A stretch of DNA of 64,000 nt. Source: Enterococcus sp. HY326 (GTDB taxonomy: Bacteria > Bacillota > Bacilli > Lactobacillales > Enterococcaceae). Positions 1-8,374 of this stretch are shown in pieces. Position 1 is the first letter of the stretch. The number at the start of each line of letters is the position of its first letter. Location of the stretch: contig NZ_JANLGQ010000003.1 in NCBI RefSeq assembly GCF_026157065.1, positions 525,114-589,113 on the forward strand. Reading direction: 5' to 3'. Under the pieces are notes generated by a model. That model was not told where the DNA came from. It worked only from the letters and a program-made list of their open reading frames with translations, and searched no databases. Position numbers and translations under genes: made by a program.

Positions 1-43
1 TTGGATATTCTTTTCTCTAATTAGATAACATCTTACTTTAGTA

Positions 44-322
44 CTACTGGTTTCTTTCTTTAAAATATCTGCGAAGTGTTCTTTCCGAAACACCAAGTTC
101 TAATGCTATTTCTCTTTGAGTCATTTTGCCTGTTTTCCATATTTCGTAAGCTTTTTCAACTTGTTTATCTGATATTTTTTGAGGTCTTCCGACTTTTTCT
201 AATGTAGTTTGCAAACTTTTTGAAATGTTCTTATTTTTAATAACTGATTTATAGCAATCTAACAATTCCTCCCCTGCGATTTGACTATAAATGACTTTAA
301 TCTCTTTGTTCATTTCTTCCAT
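44..322 (-). CDS. Small helix-turn-helix protein, resolvase-C-terminus-like
   Basis: This is a 92-residue protein when started at the ATG at 322, which has a GGAGG ribosome site 7 bases upstream. The frame stays open to 448, but the upstream part has no good ribosome site. The C-terminal 45 residues (VGRPQKISDKQ, then MTQREIALELGVSERTLRRY) match the Hin-type helix-turn-helix found at the end of serine resolvases and invertases. The catalytic resolvase domain is absent. It could be a free DNA-binding regulator or the derelict tail of a recombinase. It ends 43 bases from the window edge, and genes further left are unknown. Confidence 0.7.
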   Translation of the reverse strand: MEEMNKEIKVIYSQIAGEELLDCYKSVIKNKNISKSLQTTLEKVGRPQKISDKQVEKAYEIWKTGKMTQREIALELGVSERTLRRYFKERNQ

Positions 323-540
323 TTTCTTGCCTCCTATATAAACCTTATATCCACAGATTTTATATAAATCATGAGGACATAAAGCTAATTTTTTATCACC
401 TCTAACATCACCTCTACTATCATCTTTTTTTAAAATTCTTGATGACATTTAAGAAATCAAATCTAAAAAGTTTATGGGAAATGCTATTTTTAAATGTGAT
501 TTTGTTTAGTTTTCGTTGCACACCTCTTTACATAATTAAT

Positions 541-577
541 AAAATAAAAGGACAAATCGTTGCCCTTTTATTTTTTT
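541..577 (-). terminator. Intrinsic terminator after the two small minus-strand ORFs
   Basis: The arms AATAAAAGG (543-551) and CCTTTTATT (564-572) form a stem with T-rich flanks on both sides. It sits 10 bases after the stop of the 587-709 gene and separates it from the HTH gene at 44-322. It may work in both directions. Confidence 0.65.
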
Positions 578-586
578 AATCCGCAA

Positions 587-709
587 CTATTTGTCCTCTT
601 TTAACACTTTAATTAATAGCTGAATTAAAAAAGAATTGACTTCATTTTGTTCAGATAACTTGTTTACTATGTAGTTTATTTTATGTTTATCTGTTTTAGT
701 TAATTTCAT
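587..709 (-). CDS. Small unknown protein (40 aa)
   Basis: The reading frame MKLTKTDKHKINYIVNKLSE... has 40 codons and a strong GGAGGGAG ribosome site before its ATG at 709. It follows the 721-885 gene by 11 bases, so the two form one transcription unit. The peptide is rich in lysine, leucine and isoleucine and probably helical. No family is recognised. Two adjacent small frames, each with a good ribosome site and followed by a terminator, are the reason to call it. Confidence 0.5.
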   Translation of the reverse strand: MKLTKTDKHKINYIVNKLSEQNEVNSFLIQLLIKVLKEDK

Positions 710-720
710 TTCGCTCCCTC

Positions 721-885
721 CTAAAATTTTATAAATGGTACCATGTAATCCATGTCTAACATCTTTCTAAACAATAAAATTGTTTGATGATTGAAATCAT
801 TTTGACTAGTTTCATCTAATTGGTAATCGCTATCTTGCATCAATTCTATTAATGCTCGCATGATTTCTTTTTCTTTATTCGTCAT
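721..885 (-). CDS. Small unknown protein (54 aa)
   Basis: The frame begins MTNKEKEIMRALIELMQD at an ATG at 885 that is preceded by GGAGGGAGG, a near-perfect ribosome site. It has 54 residues, is acidic and probably helical. It shares an operon with the 40-residue gene at 587-709. No family is recognised. The upstream 500 bases hold no other gene, so its promoter should lie in that AT-rich stretch. Confidence 0.55.
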   Translation of the reverse strand: MTNKEKEIMRALIELMQDSDYQLDETSQNDFNHQTILLFRKMLDMDYMVPFIKF

Positions 886-1399
886 ATCCTCCCTCCTATG
901 ATTATTATCTTATCTTGTTGATTGAACTCAATATCTTAAATTTGGTTGTTTATATGTATATAGAAATTTTGGTTTAATTTTTATGTTTAATTAAGTTCAA
1001 AATAAGTATAGCATCATATTTATAATCATGTTCGATTTTATTATCATCTTGTATCGTTATTTTATTTGTGTAAGAATAGCACGAACCTTGAGATTTCATT
1101 TCATGTATTATCACTGATTTTAAAATATAGAAAGTCAATAATTTCAGCTAGTTTCATTGTAATGCTTTTGTTAAAAAATTTTTAACAGCGCCAGTATCGC
1201 GAAAAAGCAGTTATTTAATTTTTCTATTTTTAGAAATGTTTTTAGATTTAATTCTTCACTGCAAGTTGTGTTGAAATAAATTTATAGAAACACCTGTCGC
1301 CACCTGTCGCGTTGTGTGAGATTTTAAATTTAATTTGACACAATTATACCTTTTGATGACAAAAGAGCTTAAAACGCCTCCCAGAAGTTTTGATGAAAA
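886..1399. other. AT-rich intergenic stretch without a gene
   Basis: About 510 bases with no coding frame that has a ribosome site. It contains a perfect tandem pair CACCTGTCGC (1291-1300, 1301-1310), a CAATTATACC block (1341-1350) and a CTCCCAGAAG block near 1378-1387. Elements resembling the last two recur near 7975-8050. It separates the secreted-protein gene terminator from the small operon. Confidence 0.6.
1291..1310. repeat. Tandem 10-bp repeat CACCTGTCGC
   Basis: Two adjacent perfect copies of CACCTGTCGC, GC-rich in an AT-rich surrounding. It could be a protein-binding site. The sequence alone does not show for what. Confidence 0.7.
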
Positions 1400-1436
1400 T
1401 AAAAAAAGGTAGCAAGCTTAATCAGCTTTGCTACCT
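1400..1436 (-). terminator. Terminator of the secreted repeat protein gene
   Basis: On the minus strand a stem formed by AGGTAGCAAAGCT and AGCTTGCTACCT is followed by a run of seven T. It lies 22 bases after the stop codon of the 1459-4683 gene. Confidence 0.9.
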
Positions 1437-1458
1437 CATCGAATCTATTTTAGATTTA

Positions 1459-4400
1459 TTAGTTTAAAGAATTTACAGCATTTTTTAATGCTTCTGTTGC
1501 TTCATCAACTTGTGATTGAGTTGCATTATTATTGTCGTTCACTGCTTTTGCATCTGCAACTGCTAGCATCAAGTTACTCCAGCTGTCGGCTGTATAATTC
1601 TCTTCTGACAAGCTGATTGCGATATTATAAGCTTCGACTAAATCAGTTTTATTAATTGTTACTTCACTGCTCTCTGTCGACTCTGTACTTGACTCGCTTG
1701 TTTCTGTTGACTCTGCTTCTGTTGAAGTGGTGCTTTCGCTCGTTGTTTCTGCTGTATCGCTTTCTTGCGTTTCTTCCGTTACGCTTGCAGGTGCTTCAAC
1801 TTGGGCTGAACGAGTTGTTGTTGGTACATCTAAGTCATAGTTCCATACCCCTTGGAATACATAGGTTAAACCGTATGTTCCATTTCCTAAGTCGTAAATT
1901 GCTACACCTACACCACCACTAGTTGTATCTTCACTTACACCTAAGTAAGCATTATGCCCAGATGATGCAATCCAACTGTCTAACATCGCTTGTGCTAACG
2001 TATCCAAGTTGTTGTTAATATATTCTAATGAATAACCAGTTGTGAATTTACCAATGTTTTCACCATTCGCTGAACCGTTATAACCTAAGTCAGACAAGGC
2101 TGTTCTAATTGAACGTCCATCAGGTCGGATATGTTCATATAACGTTTCAATTTCCACTGCACGTGTATTTACAGCTTGTTGAATTTTACTATCTGTTGCT
2201 AAAGTAAACGTATTGAAGTTTGATACTCGGTAAGAGTTAATCAAGCTAAACAATTTAGTTGAGATGGCACTTTGCATCGTTCCGATTTGACCAGTTAAGT
2301 CTTCAGAAGTTGATTTGTAATTAAACGTAATTGTTTTATTTCCATCTACCGTTACTGTTTGAGTTGCATCACCGACTAATTCATAACCGTCAAAGGTTTC
2401 AGAATTTGCTGTATATGACGTTCCTTCATCAACTTTTACACTTGATTGTTTTAATACTGTATTATCGTCAGTATTTAAGTGAACTACTTTAACAGTATAT
2501 TGAGTTACTGGTGTTGCGTTTTTAGTATAGTTAAACGTAATTGTTTTATTTCCATTTACTGTCACTGTTTGAGTAGAATTACCGCTTAAAGTGTAACCAT
2601 CGAATGTTTTAGAGTTGGCTGTATATGAAGTTCCTTCATCAACTTTTTCTGATGTTGTTCCCAATACAGTTCCATCACTTCCTACATGTTTTACTGTTAC
2701 AGTGTATTGAGTTACTGGTGTTGCGTTTTTAGTATAAGTAAACGTAATTGTTTTATTTCCATTTACGGTTACTGTTTGAGTAGCATTTCCACTTAAAGTG
2801 TAACCATCGAAAGTTTTAGCATTCGCTGTATAAGAAGTTCCTTCACTTACTTTCTCAGTTGATGTTCCTAACACAACTCCATCGCTACTTACATGATTTA
2901 CTGTTACGTTATATTGAGTTACTGGTGTTGCGTTTTTAGTATAGTTAAACGTAATTGTTTTGTTTCCGTCTACTGTTACTGTTTGAGTTGCATCACCACT
3001 TAAAGTATAACCATCAAAAGTTTGAGCGTTAGCTGTATAAGAAGTTCCTTCATCAACTTTTTCTGACGTTGTTCCTAATACAGTTCCATCGCTACCCACA
3101 TGTTTTACTGTTACAGTGTATTGAGTTACTGGTGTTGGCACAACTTCTTTTTCTTTGTAGTTAAATGATACAGATGAGGTTGTTCCAAAACTTACTGTAG
3201 AAGTTCCTTCACCATCTAAAACATACGTTTTACCGTTGGCAGTGATTTCTAAATCCGCATTGACTTCTTCAGTTGTTCCTACTTGACTACTTACTGTAGT
3301 TGTTTTTAATACCGTATCTCCAACTTTTGATTGAATTGCGACTGCACGAATATCTTTTGCATACGTGAACGTTACCGTTGTATCCTTACCGAACTCAGCA
3401 TCTTTTGTTTCGCTATCCGCTAACTTAAATCCTAAGCCATCAATTGTTAAAGTTTTTTCTGCTGTTAAAGTTGCAGAAGTTCCTTCTTCACCGCTCACTT
3501 GACGAGTTGATAACGTATTGCCATCAGCATCCACATAATTTACAGTGATTGTTTTAGTTTCTGCTACATCTTTTTTAACTAAACTTTGAACCGCATTATT
3601 TAAAGAAATTGCTGAGTTAATCACAGTTGATTGACGAGAGTTTTCATCCGCATAAACTGCTTTGGCATCGATTAAAGCATTTGTCATTGCTAAGTAAGAT
3701 TCCGCAGTATAACCATCTGCTTCGATTGCTTCTGCATTTGCGATTGCCATTTCTAATGAAGATTTATTTACTTCGTCACCCTTTGCAATCGTCAATCCAT
3801 TAACCGCATTTTGTAAGTTTTTAACAGCTGTATCAACATCTGCTTGTGTTGAATTTTTATTATTTAAAACAGTTAAACCAGCACCTGATGCATCTACTAC
3901 TTTCATATAAGAAGCTAAAGTATAATCACCTTGCCAAGACTCATACCAAGTATCTACTAATGCTTGTAAAACTGATTTGTCTACCGCTACTGGTACAACA
4001 GGGTCTACTGGTTTTTCAGGATTTACTGGTTTTTCAGGTGTTACTGGTTTTGTAGGTGTTACACTTCCACCACTTGTTGAACTATCTGTCGTTCCACTTG
4101 TTGAACTATTGTTTGTAGTTGATGCTGTAGAGCTAGATGCATTATTTGTAGTTGTTTGAGTTTCAGTACTGTTTGAATTGATTGTTGCATTGTTAGTCGA
4201 TGTACTAGAATTGTTAACCGAATCTTGTGAAGTACCGACATCAGCATTGGCATTTACTTTTTGTTCGTCTGTAACTGTACCTCCACCAATTTCCGTTCCG
4301 TCTGATGAGGTGATGGTTACTTGATTACCATCCCATGAAATTGTGGTGCCTACGCTGAGGGTATACTGTTGTCCATTCACAAATCCATTATCATATAATA

Positions 4401-4683
4401 ATTGCATTGGGTCGGCAATATTAATAGCCATTCCAATGTTCCAAACTGTATCACCTTCAGCCATGGTTAGCGATGTTTGACCTTCACTAATTCTGCTAGA
4501 GATATTTTCTACTGAATTTGCAGTCCATTCAGCCGCCGAAGCTGGTTCGCTAAACCCTATTACACCTAAACCTAATGCAACAGTCATACCTGCAACTACC
4601 CAACGTTTTTTGGCTTTATACATGCGTTTTGTAGTTTTAACTTCCCCACGCATCATTTCTTTTTGCTTGTTTGTTTTACTCAT
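1459..4683 (-). CDS. Large secreted protein with LysM-like, FIVAR-like, MucBP-like repeats and CAP domain
   Basis: This is a 1074-residue exported protein. A long signal peptide ends near ASA-AE at residue 50. Residues 70-115 resemble a LysM module (EGDTVWNIGMAINI). A Ser/Thr/Asn-rich linker and a PEKPV proline stretch run to about 230. Two FIVAR-like three-helix units lie at 235-297 and 305-368. Two diverged and four close MucBP-like beta repeats span about 376-790. A CAP/SCP domain lies at 800-945 (ending in HIRPDGRS, ANGENIG, SSGHN). A Ser/Glu/Thr-rich linker and a third FIVAR-like unit close the protein. There is no LPXTG anchor, so attachment may rest on the LysM-like part. The ATG at 4683 follows AGGAG. 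A role in adhesion or wall binding is inferred from domain types only. Confidence 0.85.
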   Translation of the reverse strand: MSKTNKQKEMMRGEVKTTKRMYKAKKRWVVAGMTVALGLGVIGFSEPASAAEWTANSVENISSRISEGQTSLTMAEGDTVWNIGMAINIADPMQLLYDNGFVNGQQYTLSVGTTISWDGNQVTITSSDGTEIGGGTVTDEQKVNANADVGTSQDSVNNSSTSTNNATINSNSTETQTTTNNASSSTASTTNNSSTSGTTDSSTSGGSVTPTKPVTPEKPVNPEKPVDPVVPVAVDKSVLQALVDTWYESWQGDYTLASYMKVVDASGAGLTVLNNKNSTQADVDTAVKNLQNAVNGLTIAKGDEVNKSSLEMAIANAEAIEADGYTAESYLAMTNALIDAKAVYADENSRQSTVINSAISLNNAVQSLVKKDVAETKTITVNYVDADGNTLSTRQVSGEEGTSATLTAEKTLTIDGLGFKLADSETKDAEFGKDTTVTFTYAKDIRAVAIQSKVGDTVLKTTTVSSQVGTTEEVNADLEITANGKTYVLDGEGTSTVSFGTTSSVSFNYKEKEVVPTPVTQYTVTVKHVGSDGTVLGTTSEKVDEGTSYTANAQTFDGYTLSGDATQTVTVDGNKTITFNYTKNATPVTQYNVTVNHVSSDGVVLGTSTEKVSEGTSYTANAKTFDGYTLSGNATQTVTVNGNKTITFTYTKNATPVTQYTVTVKHVGSDGTVLGTTSEKVDEGTSYTANSKTFDGYTLSGNSTQTVTVNGNKTITFNYTKNATPVTQYTVKVVHLNTDDNTVLKQSSVKVDEGTSYTANSETFDGYELVGDATQTVTVDGNKTITFNYKSTSEDLTGQIGTMQSAISTKLFSLINSYRVSNFNTFTLATDSKIQQAVNTRAVEIETLYEHIRPDGRSIRTALSDLGYNGSANGENIGKFTTGYSLEYINNNLDTLAQAMLDSWIASSGHNAYLGVSEDTTSGGVGVAIYDLGNGTYGLTYVFQGVWNYDLDVPTTTRSAQVEAPASVTEETQESDTAETTSESTTSTEAESTETSESSTESTESSEVTINKTDLVEAYNIAISLSEENYTADSWSNLMLAVADAKAVNDNNNATQSQVDEATEALKNAVNSLN
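2314..3135 (-). repeat. Four tandem MucBP-like coding repeats, period about 207 bp
   Basis: Four consecutive 69-residue units each carry TPVTQY, EGTSYTAN, FDGY and GNKTITF landmarks. DNA identity between units is high, and the segment encoding TPVTQY recurs nearly unchanged about every 207 bases. Such arrays gain and lose units by slippage or recombination. Confidence 0.9.
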
Positions 4684-4711
4684 TTTTCCACTCCTGTTAT
4701 TTTTTATATTT

Positions 4712-4912
4712 TCACAAATAATGTGTAAGTACCTTATATAGAATTATAATTCCAATTATTATCAATAAAATCGGTAACCAAAACTGTAAAATGAACAAAA
4801 AAATTGCTATAAGCACTCCAATTCCCAAAAACCAGCCTAGACAGCCACAGCCACTGGGCTCATCAGGAACTTTTATCATCTCAACAAAAACCCTTCCTGT
4901 TTCTTGTAACAC
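4712..4912 (-). CDS. Small membrane protein upstream of the secreted repeat protein
   Basis: The frame from the GTG at 4912 gives 66 residues. The N-terminal 25 residues are hydrophilic and end in a GCGCLGW motif. The remaining 40 are almost wholly hydrophobic and form one or two membrane spans. An internal ATG (MIKVPDEPSG) is an alternative start. It lies 28 bases upstream of the secreted protein gene on the same strand, so the two are probably co-transcribed. No family is recognised. A helper role for the neighbour is only a guess from position. Confidence 0.65.
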   Translation of the reverse strand: MLQETGRVFVEMIKVPDEPSGCGCLGWFLGIGVLIAIFLFILQFWLPILLIIIGIIILYKVLTHYL

Positions 4913-4986
4913 CCCTTTTCACTCCTCTCATAACGTCATGAAGATAATTATCATTTCATGCTTATTCTTTCCGTACTTATTTCTCT

Positions 4987-5007
4987 ATAAATCAGTTGTT
5001 TTATAGA
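4987..5007 (+). repeat. 21-bp inverted repeat, left copy (possible inversion site)
   Basis: A perfect 21-bp match in inverted orientation to 5101-5121. The copy lies in the imperfect dyad CTATAAA-N8-TTTATAG, the kind of half-site symmetry bound by serine recombinases. It is on the secreted-protein side of the 93-bp spacer. Confidence 0.85.
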
Positions 5008-5100
5008 AATCGAAAAAAAGGGCAAAAAAAGAAGCTCATAAGAATTGGGACCCAACTCTAACAAGCTTTAAGAACTGTCTATATTTTTTTATGTAATAAC

Positions 5101-5121
5101 TCTATAAAACAACTGATTTAT
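5101..5121 (-). repeat. 21-bp inverted repeat, right copy (possible inversion site)
   Basis: The reverse-complement partner of 4987-5007, 70 bases from the end of the serine recombinase gene. The spacer between the copies (5008-5100) contains a hairpin around AATTGGGACCCAA. No flanking target duplication is visible. Confidence 0.85.
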
Positions 5122-5190
5122 GCACTATTGGTACACGATGACCGCTAACATGTTTATTTTAACATCTTATTCTAATTCTTCAACAACTTT

Positions 5191-5820
5191 TTACCTTCTT
5201 CGCTGAATATTTGCTTGTCTCAAGTATTTGTATGCTGTTGAAGATTTAATTTTGCAACGTCGCGCTATCTCATCAACCGTAAGTGAGTTCAATTGGTACA
5301 ATCGAATTAATTTGTTGAATTGAGATTGCGAAATTTTTGGTCTTCCTAATTTTTTCCCCTTCATTTTCGCACGTTCCAAACCAATTAAAACTCTTTCTCG
5401 AGTATTATTAACTTCATATTCATTAAAACTTGACAGAATTTGAAAAAACATCATTCCTCCAATACTACTTGTATCAATATTTTCTACAATACTAACATAG
5501 TTTACACCCGCATCAATTAAATCATCTATGTAAGTAATTAATGTTCTGAATCTTCTTGAGAATCTATCATTTTTAAAAACAATTAGATAAACTTGATTAT
5601 TTTCATCCTCAGCTAAATCAAATACACATTTCAACATTTTTTTAAATTCGGGTCGATTATCATTTCTCCCTGAGCCATTTTCACTAAAAATATAATCGCA
5701 ATTGCGTTCTTTCATCATTGCTATTTGATTTTCTAACGACATTTCTTGCTTATCATCAGTGGAAACTCGACAATATCCCACCTTGATTATTTTCCTTTCT
5801 ATTTTCTTTTTCTTAGTCAT
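5191..5820 (-). CDS. Serine recombinase, resolvase/invertase family
   Basis: A 209-residue small serine recombinase. The catalytic domain has the nucleophile context GYCRVSTDDKQ (residues 15-25; Ser about 20), the LIVFKNDRFSRRFR segment, and the long E-helix region MFFQILSSFNEYEVNNTRERV. It is followed by GRPKIS and a C-terminal helix-turn-helix (LTVDEIARRCKIKSSTAYKYL). The length is normal for resolvases and DNA invertases. It could resolve element multimers or invert a nearby segment; the 21-bp inverted repeat just downstream makes inversion worth testing. The start ATG at 5820 follows a purine-rich GGGAGG site. Confidence 0.92.
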   Translation of the reverse strand: MTKKKKIERKIIKVGYCRVSTDDKQEMSLENQIAMMKERNCDYIFSENGSGRNDNRPEFKKMLKCVFDLAEDENNQVYLIVFKNDRFSRRFRTLITYIDDLIDAGVNYVSIVENIDTSSIGGMMFFQILSSFNEYEVNNTRERVLIGLERAKMKGKKLGRPKISQSQFNKLIRLYQLNSLTVDEIARRCKIKSSTAYKYLRQANIQRRR

Positions 5821-6042
5821 CTATTGAAACCTCCCTTTATTGATACCTTATATTAAACGTTTCAATAAAAGGATAGTTTCAATAATCGTTGTTCGATTTA
5901 ATTTGTCACAATTGCCTATCCATTCAAATAATTTTGAAAAAAAAGCAAAGTTATCATTTTAATTAACTACTCTTCATAGTTCCAAACAACTATGGAGAAT
6001 TTTATGGGTACTACTTATATTTTAGAAGCTTTTCAATCTTCA
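5821..6042. other. Intergenic region upstream of the recombinase
   Basis: About 220 AT-rich bases. They contain the repeated element TTTCAATAA (near 5861 and 5877) in an ACGTTTCAATAAAAGGATAGTTTCAATAATCG context. This is a natural place for the recombinase promoter and possibly its own binding site. Nothing is firmly identifiable. Confidence 0.4.
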
Positions 6043-7737
6043 TTATGTTTCAATCTTTGTTCGGATATTATTGTATTTATTGATTAGTGTTAATAGTTCT
6101 TTTTGGTTTAATCCGTCCTCTAACAATTGTTTTTCTTTAGACATTTCAGTTAATTGCTTTCTTTGATTCATCTCTAACATTAGATTTTCAAGCTTTTCAT
6201 AATTTAAATCAAATCTCTTTAGTTCTTTCTCAATGTTTTCCTTAGTAGCTTTCCTCTTCAATTGTGAGAGAGCTTGCTTACTATCTCCAATTATTCCAAT
6301 CAAATTTTTGTTTTGTCCTCTGTATTTCTTTATATACTGATACTTTGCTAATTTGATTAAGCAATTCTTTATTGTTTTGAAGTATTTCTCAAATTTAACG
6401 TTTATATAATACTCCTCGGATTTAAAAGTATTTAACTGTTCTGCTTCTTCATTAGTTATTCCTAACATTGAAATAATTTTATCTTTTGCAGGCATGATAT
6501 AATAGTTACCTTTTTTTCGCTGGTTTTCATAGTTTTTAACAATTGAATCTAATTCGTAATCTTCTAAAGCAGGTTTTAACAATTTGTTGATTTCGTAAAT
6601 ATTTTGATAACCTTGTTGCATTATTCTAAGAAATACATTTCGTTTGCCTTCGATGTTAAAATCCCTCATCTTTAACCATTCTAATAGTGCTTTGACACGA
6701 TTAATAGTTAAGCTCCATTCTTGCGTGTTATTAGCAGTTTTTTTACTAGTTTTTTCTTCCGTTTTTGATTTTTCATTTTTTCCGTTTATAGAATAAATAT
6801 CTTTCCAATACTTTTTCCATTCTAGTTCTTTTTTCAAATAAAAGTCAGTAATGTTATAAGAATTATGTGGTTGGTACTTAACGATTGAACTCATACACAC
6901 ATCTTTGCCATTCCTTTTATTATTAACAGTAAATGGTAAACGAAGATATTTTTCTTCAGAGGTTGCGTTACTATCAGCACTTAAATCATTGCTGATGTAT
7001 TCAATAATCCGCTTCCATTTTTTTAGAAAAGAAATTTTGTAGTTTTTGCCTAATATAATAAAAGGACGGAGCTTCCAAATGATGTGGTAACCATGGCCAC
7101 TATTAATTATAAAAGAGGGCTCAGGCAAACCTTTTTCGGCTATTCTTTCTTCTAGTTCTTCAGCAGTTAAATCATCCTCATCTACATCTGCCCACAAACA
7201 ATTCAAAATAGCGGTGTTATCTTTGCTCTTACTTGTTGCAGTAAGCTTAAAAATGTTTGGCGTATAGTAGATGTTCTCTAAGTTGTTACTGAACTCATTT
7301 TTTAAATAATCTTGGAATGTTCCCTTTTTTAGTAGTTCTGCAATATTAATATTTACTTGGATTAGTTCTTCTTTGAATTGTATATTTTTTGCTAAATAAA
7401 TTTTATGTCTGTCAATCCCATCATATAAGTCAGCAAAGAATGTAGAGATTACTTTAGTTACCTTTTTTTGGTCTATCAGCGTTTCAGTAGTATAGTTTTG
7501 GGCAAGTTGATTCATTTCGTCGATTAACTGCAAAATATTATTTGCCCGAAATGGTTCGTTAGTTAGTATTTTATCTGTGTTTGAGTAATCTCGTTTTGGT
7601 AAAATATCTGGTTGATAATCTTCATCGTGTTTTGCAGGGTCAACTATAAATTTATCTGGAATTTTATTATTCCCCGTAATTATTTTCATATAGTCCTCAT
7701 GACTCAATTCTCCTTTATCCATTGTTATCCTAATCAC
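6043..7737 (-). CDS. Primase-like replication protein
   Basis: A 564-residue protein. Its middle carries signatures of archaeo-eukaryotic-type primases of plasmids and islands: LWADVDEDD (about 181-189; acidic metal-binding motif), then PSFIINSGHGYHIIWKL (about 207-223; SxH-type nucleotide motif) and a YLRLPFTVNNK segment. The N-terminal 160 residues are unrecognised and probably helical. The C-terminal 230 residues are lysine-rich and helical, with no Walker A motif, so no helicase is fused. It probably primes or initiates replication of the element. The start at 7737 is followed by an in-frame ATG (MDKGELS) that is an alternative. Confidence 0.7.
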   Translation of the reverse strand: MIRITMDKGELSHEDYMKIITGNNKIPDKFIVDPAKHDEDYQPDILPKRDYSNTDKILTNEPFRANNILQLIDEMNQLAQNYTTETLIDQKKVTKVISTFFADLYDGIDRHKIYLAKNIQFKEELIQVNINIAELLKKGTFQDYLKNEFSNNLENIYYTPNIFKLTATSKSKDNTAILNCLWADVDEDDLTAEELEERIAEKGLPEPSFIINSGHGYHIIWKLRPFIILGKNYKISFLKKWKRIIEYISNDLSADSNATSEEKYLRLPFTVNNKRNGKDVCMSSIVKYQPHNSYNITDFYLKKELEWKKYWKDIYSINGKNEKSKTEEKTSKKTANNTQEWSLTINRVKALLEWLKMRDFNIEGKRNVFLRIMQQGYQNIYEINKLLKPALEDYELDSIVKNYENQRKKGNYYIMPAKDKIISMLGITNEEAEQLNTFKSEEYYINVKFEKYFKTIKNCLIKLAKYQYIKKYRGQNKNLIGIIGDSKQALSQLKRKATKENIEKELKRFDLNYEKLENLMLEMNQRKQLTEMSKEKQLLEDGLNQKELLTLINKYNNIRTKIET

Positions 7738-7811
7738 TTCCTTTCTGTCTAGATATTCGTATTATCAAAATTTTGCTTATCAGAATCTAATGACTAACAC
7801 TACGTGTTTAG

Positions 7812-7861
7812 TTGCTATATATAAAATACTTATATCAAAATGTTGACTCAGTTTGATATGT
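7812..7861. promoter_or_regulatory. Shared upstream control element, copy A
   Basis: A 50-bp segment about 75 bases upstream of the primase gene matches 42 of 50 bases with 12145-12194, upstream of the methyltransferase gene. The core is a dyad, ATATCAAA-N12-TTTGATAT. A common regulator acting on both genes is inferred. Confidence 0.6.
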
Positions 7862-7975
7862 AATCTAAGTATTTTTAAGTTTAAATCCAACTTTCATGTG
7901 TATCATTGATGATAAAATTTTTAAAATAATTATTGTTGATAAATTTAATTTGAAATACAACGTGTCGCAACCAGT

Positions 7976-8047
7976 AGCCTTCTGGGTGGTTTTGAAATAA
8001 CTTTGGTATAATTGAACCTTGTTATCTTAAAACGACCCAGAATGGCT
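7976..8047. repeat. Large imperfect inverted repeat between primase and small gene
   Basis: Arms at 7976-8001 and 8021-8047 share AGCC, TTCTGGGT, GTTTT and ATAAC blocks and enclose a 19-nt loop. There is no T-run after it on either strand, so it is not a normal terminator. It may be an origin or transfer-origin hairpin or an operator; the sequence does not settle this. The 330 bases between the flanking genes otherwise hold only the 7812-7861 element. Confidence 0.6.
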
Positions 8048-8068
8048 CCCTGAACTTAATATCTCTGT

Positions 8069-8374
8069 TTATGCTTCTTCTACTTCAAAAAAATGTTCAT
8101 ATGTTTCTGAATCTCCATGTTTTTCAATAAATTTTTTTGCATCCTCTTCATCAATTAAAACAATTTTTTCTCCTCCTGAAAAAGTTGTTGAGCCAACTTG
8201 TTCACCATAAATGGAACCTGAACCCCCTTCACCGAAAATAAACCAATTTCCTTTTCTTGTTAAATATAATTCTTCACAAATATATCTATAATCACTACTA
8301 TTCCCATAGCTCCATTCTGCAATTAATTTTGCTGTTTCCGTATCATATTTTTTTCCATCAATAATTTTTTTCAT
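8069..8374 (-). CDS. Small conserved unknown protein of mobile elements
   Basis: The 101-residue protein begins MKKIIDGKKYDTETAKLIAEW, with the pattern LYLTRKGNWFIFGEGG in the middle and an acidic C-terminus containing IDEEDAKKFIEKH. From memory this general pattern is common in small proteins of Firmicutes plasmids and conjugative elements, often annotated as hypothetical. No function is known to me. The ATG at 8374 has a GGAGA site. It is single and flanked by non-coding stretches on both sides. Confidence 0.75.
   Translation of the reverse strand: MKKIIDGKKYDTETAKLIAEWSYGNSSDYRYICEELYLTRKGNWFIFGEGGSGSIYGEQVGSTTFSGGEKIVLIDEEDAKKFIEKHGDSETYEHFFEVEEA

Noticed and set aside
1291..1310. CRISPR-like short repeats; GTCTACTCA repeats at 13087-13238 considered too
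   Set aside because: Units are 9-10 bp with short irregular spacing and no cas genes; not a CRISPR array.
1656..1922. Plus-strand frame of 88 codons inside the secreted protein gene
   Set aside because: It is the reverse complement of Ser/Thr/Glu-rich repeats and reads as Leu-rich nonsense.
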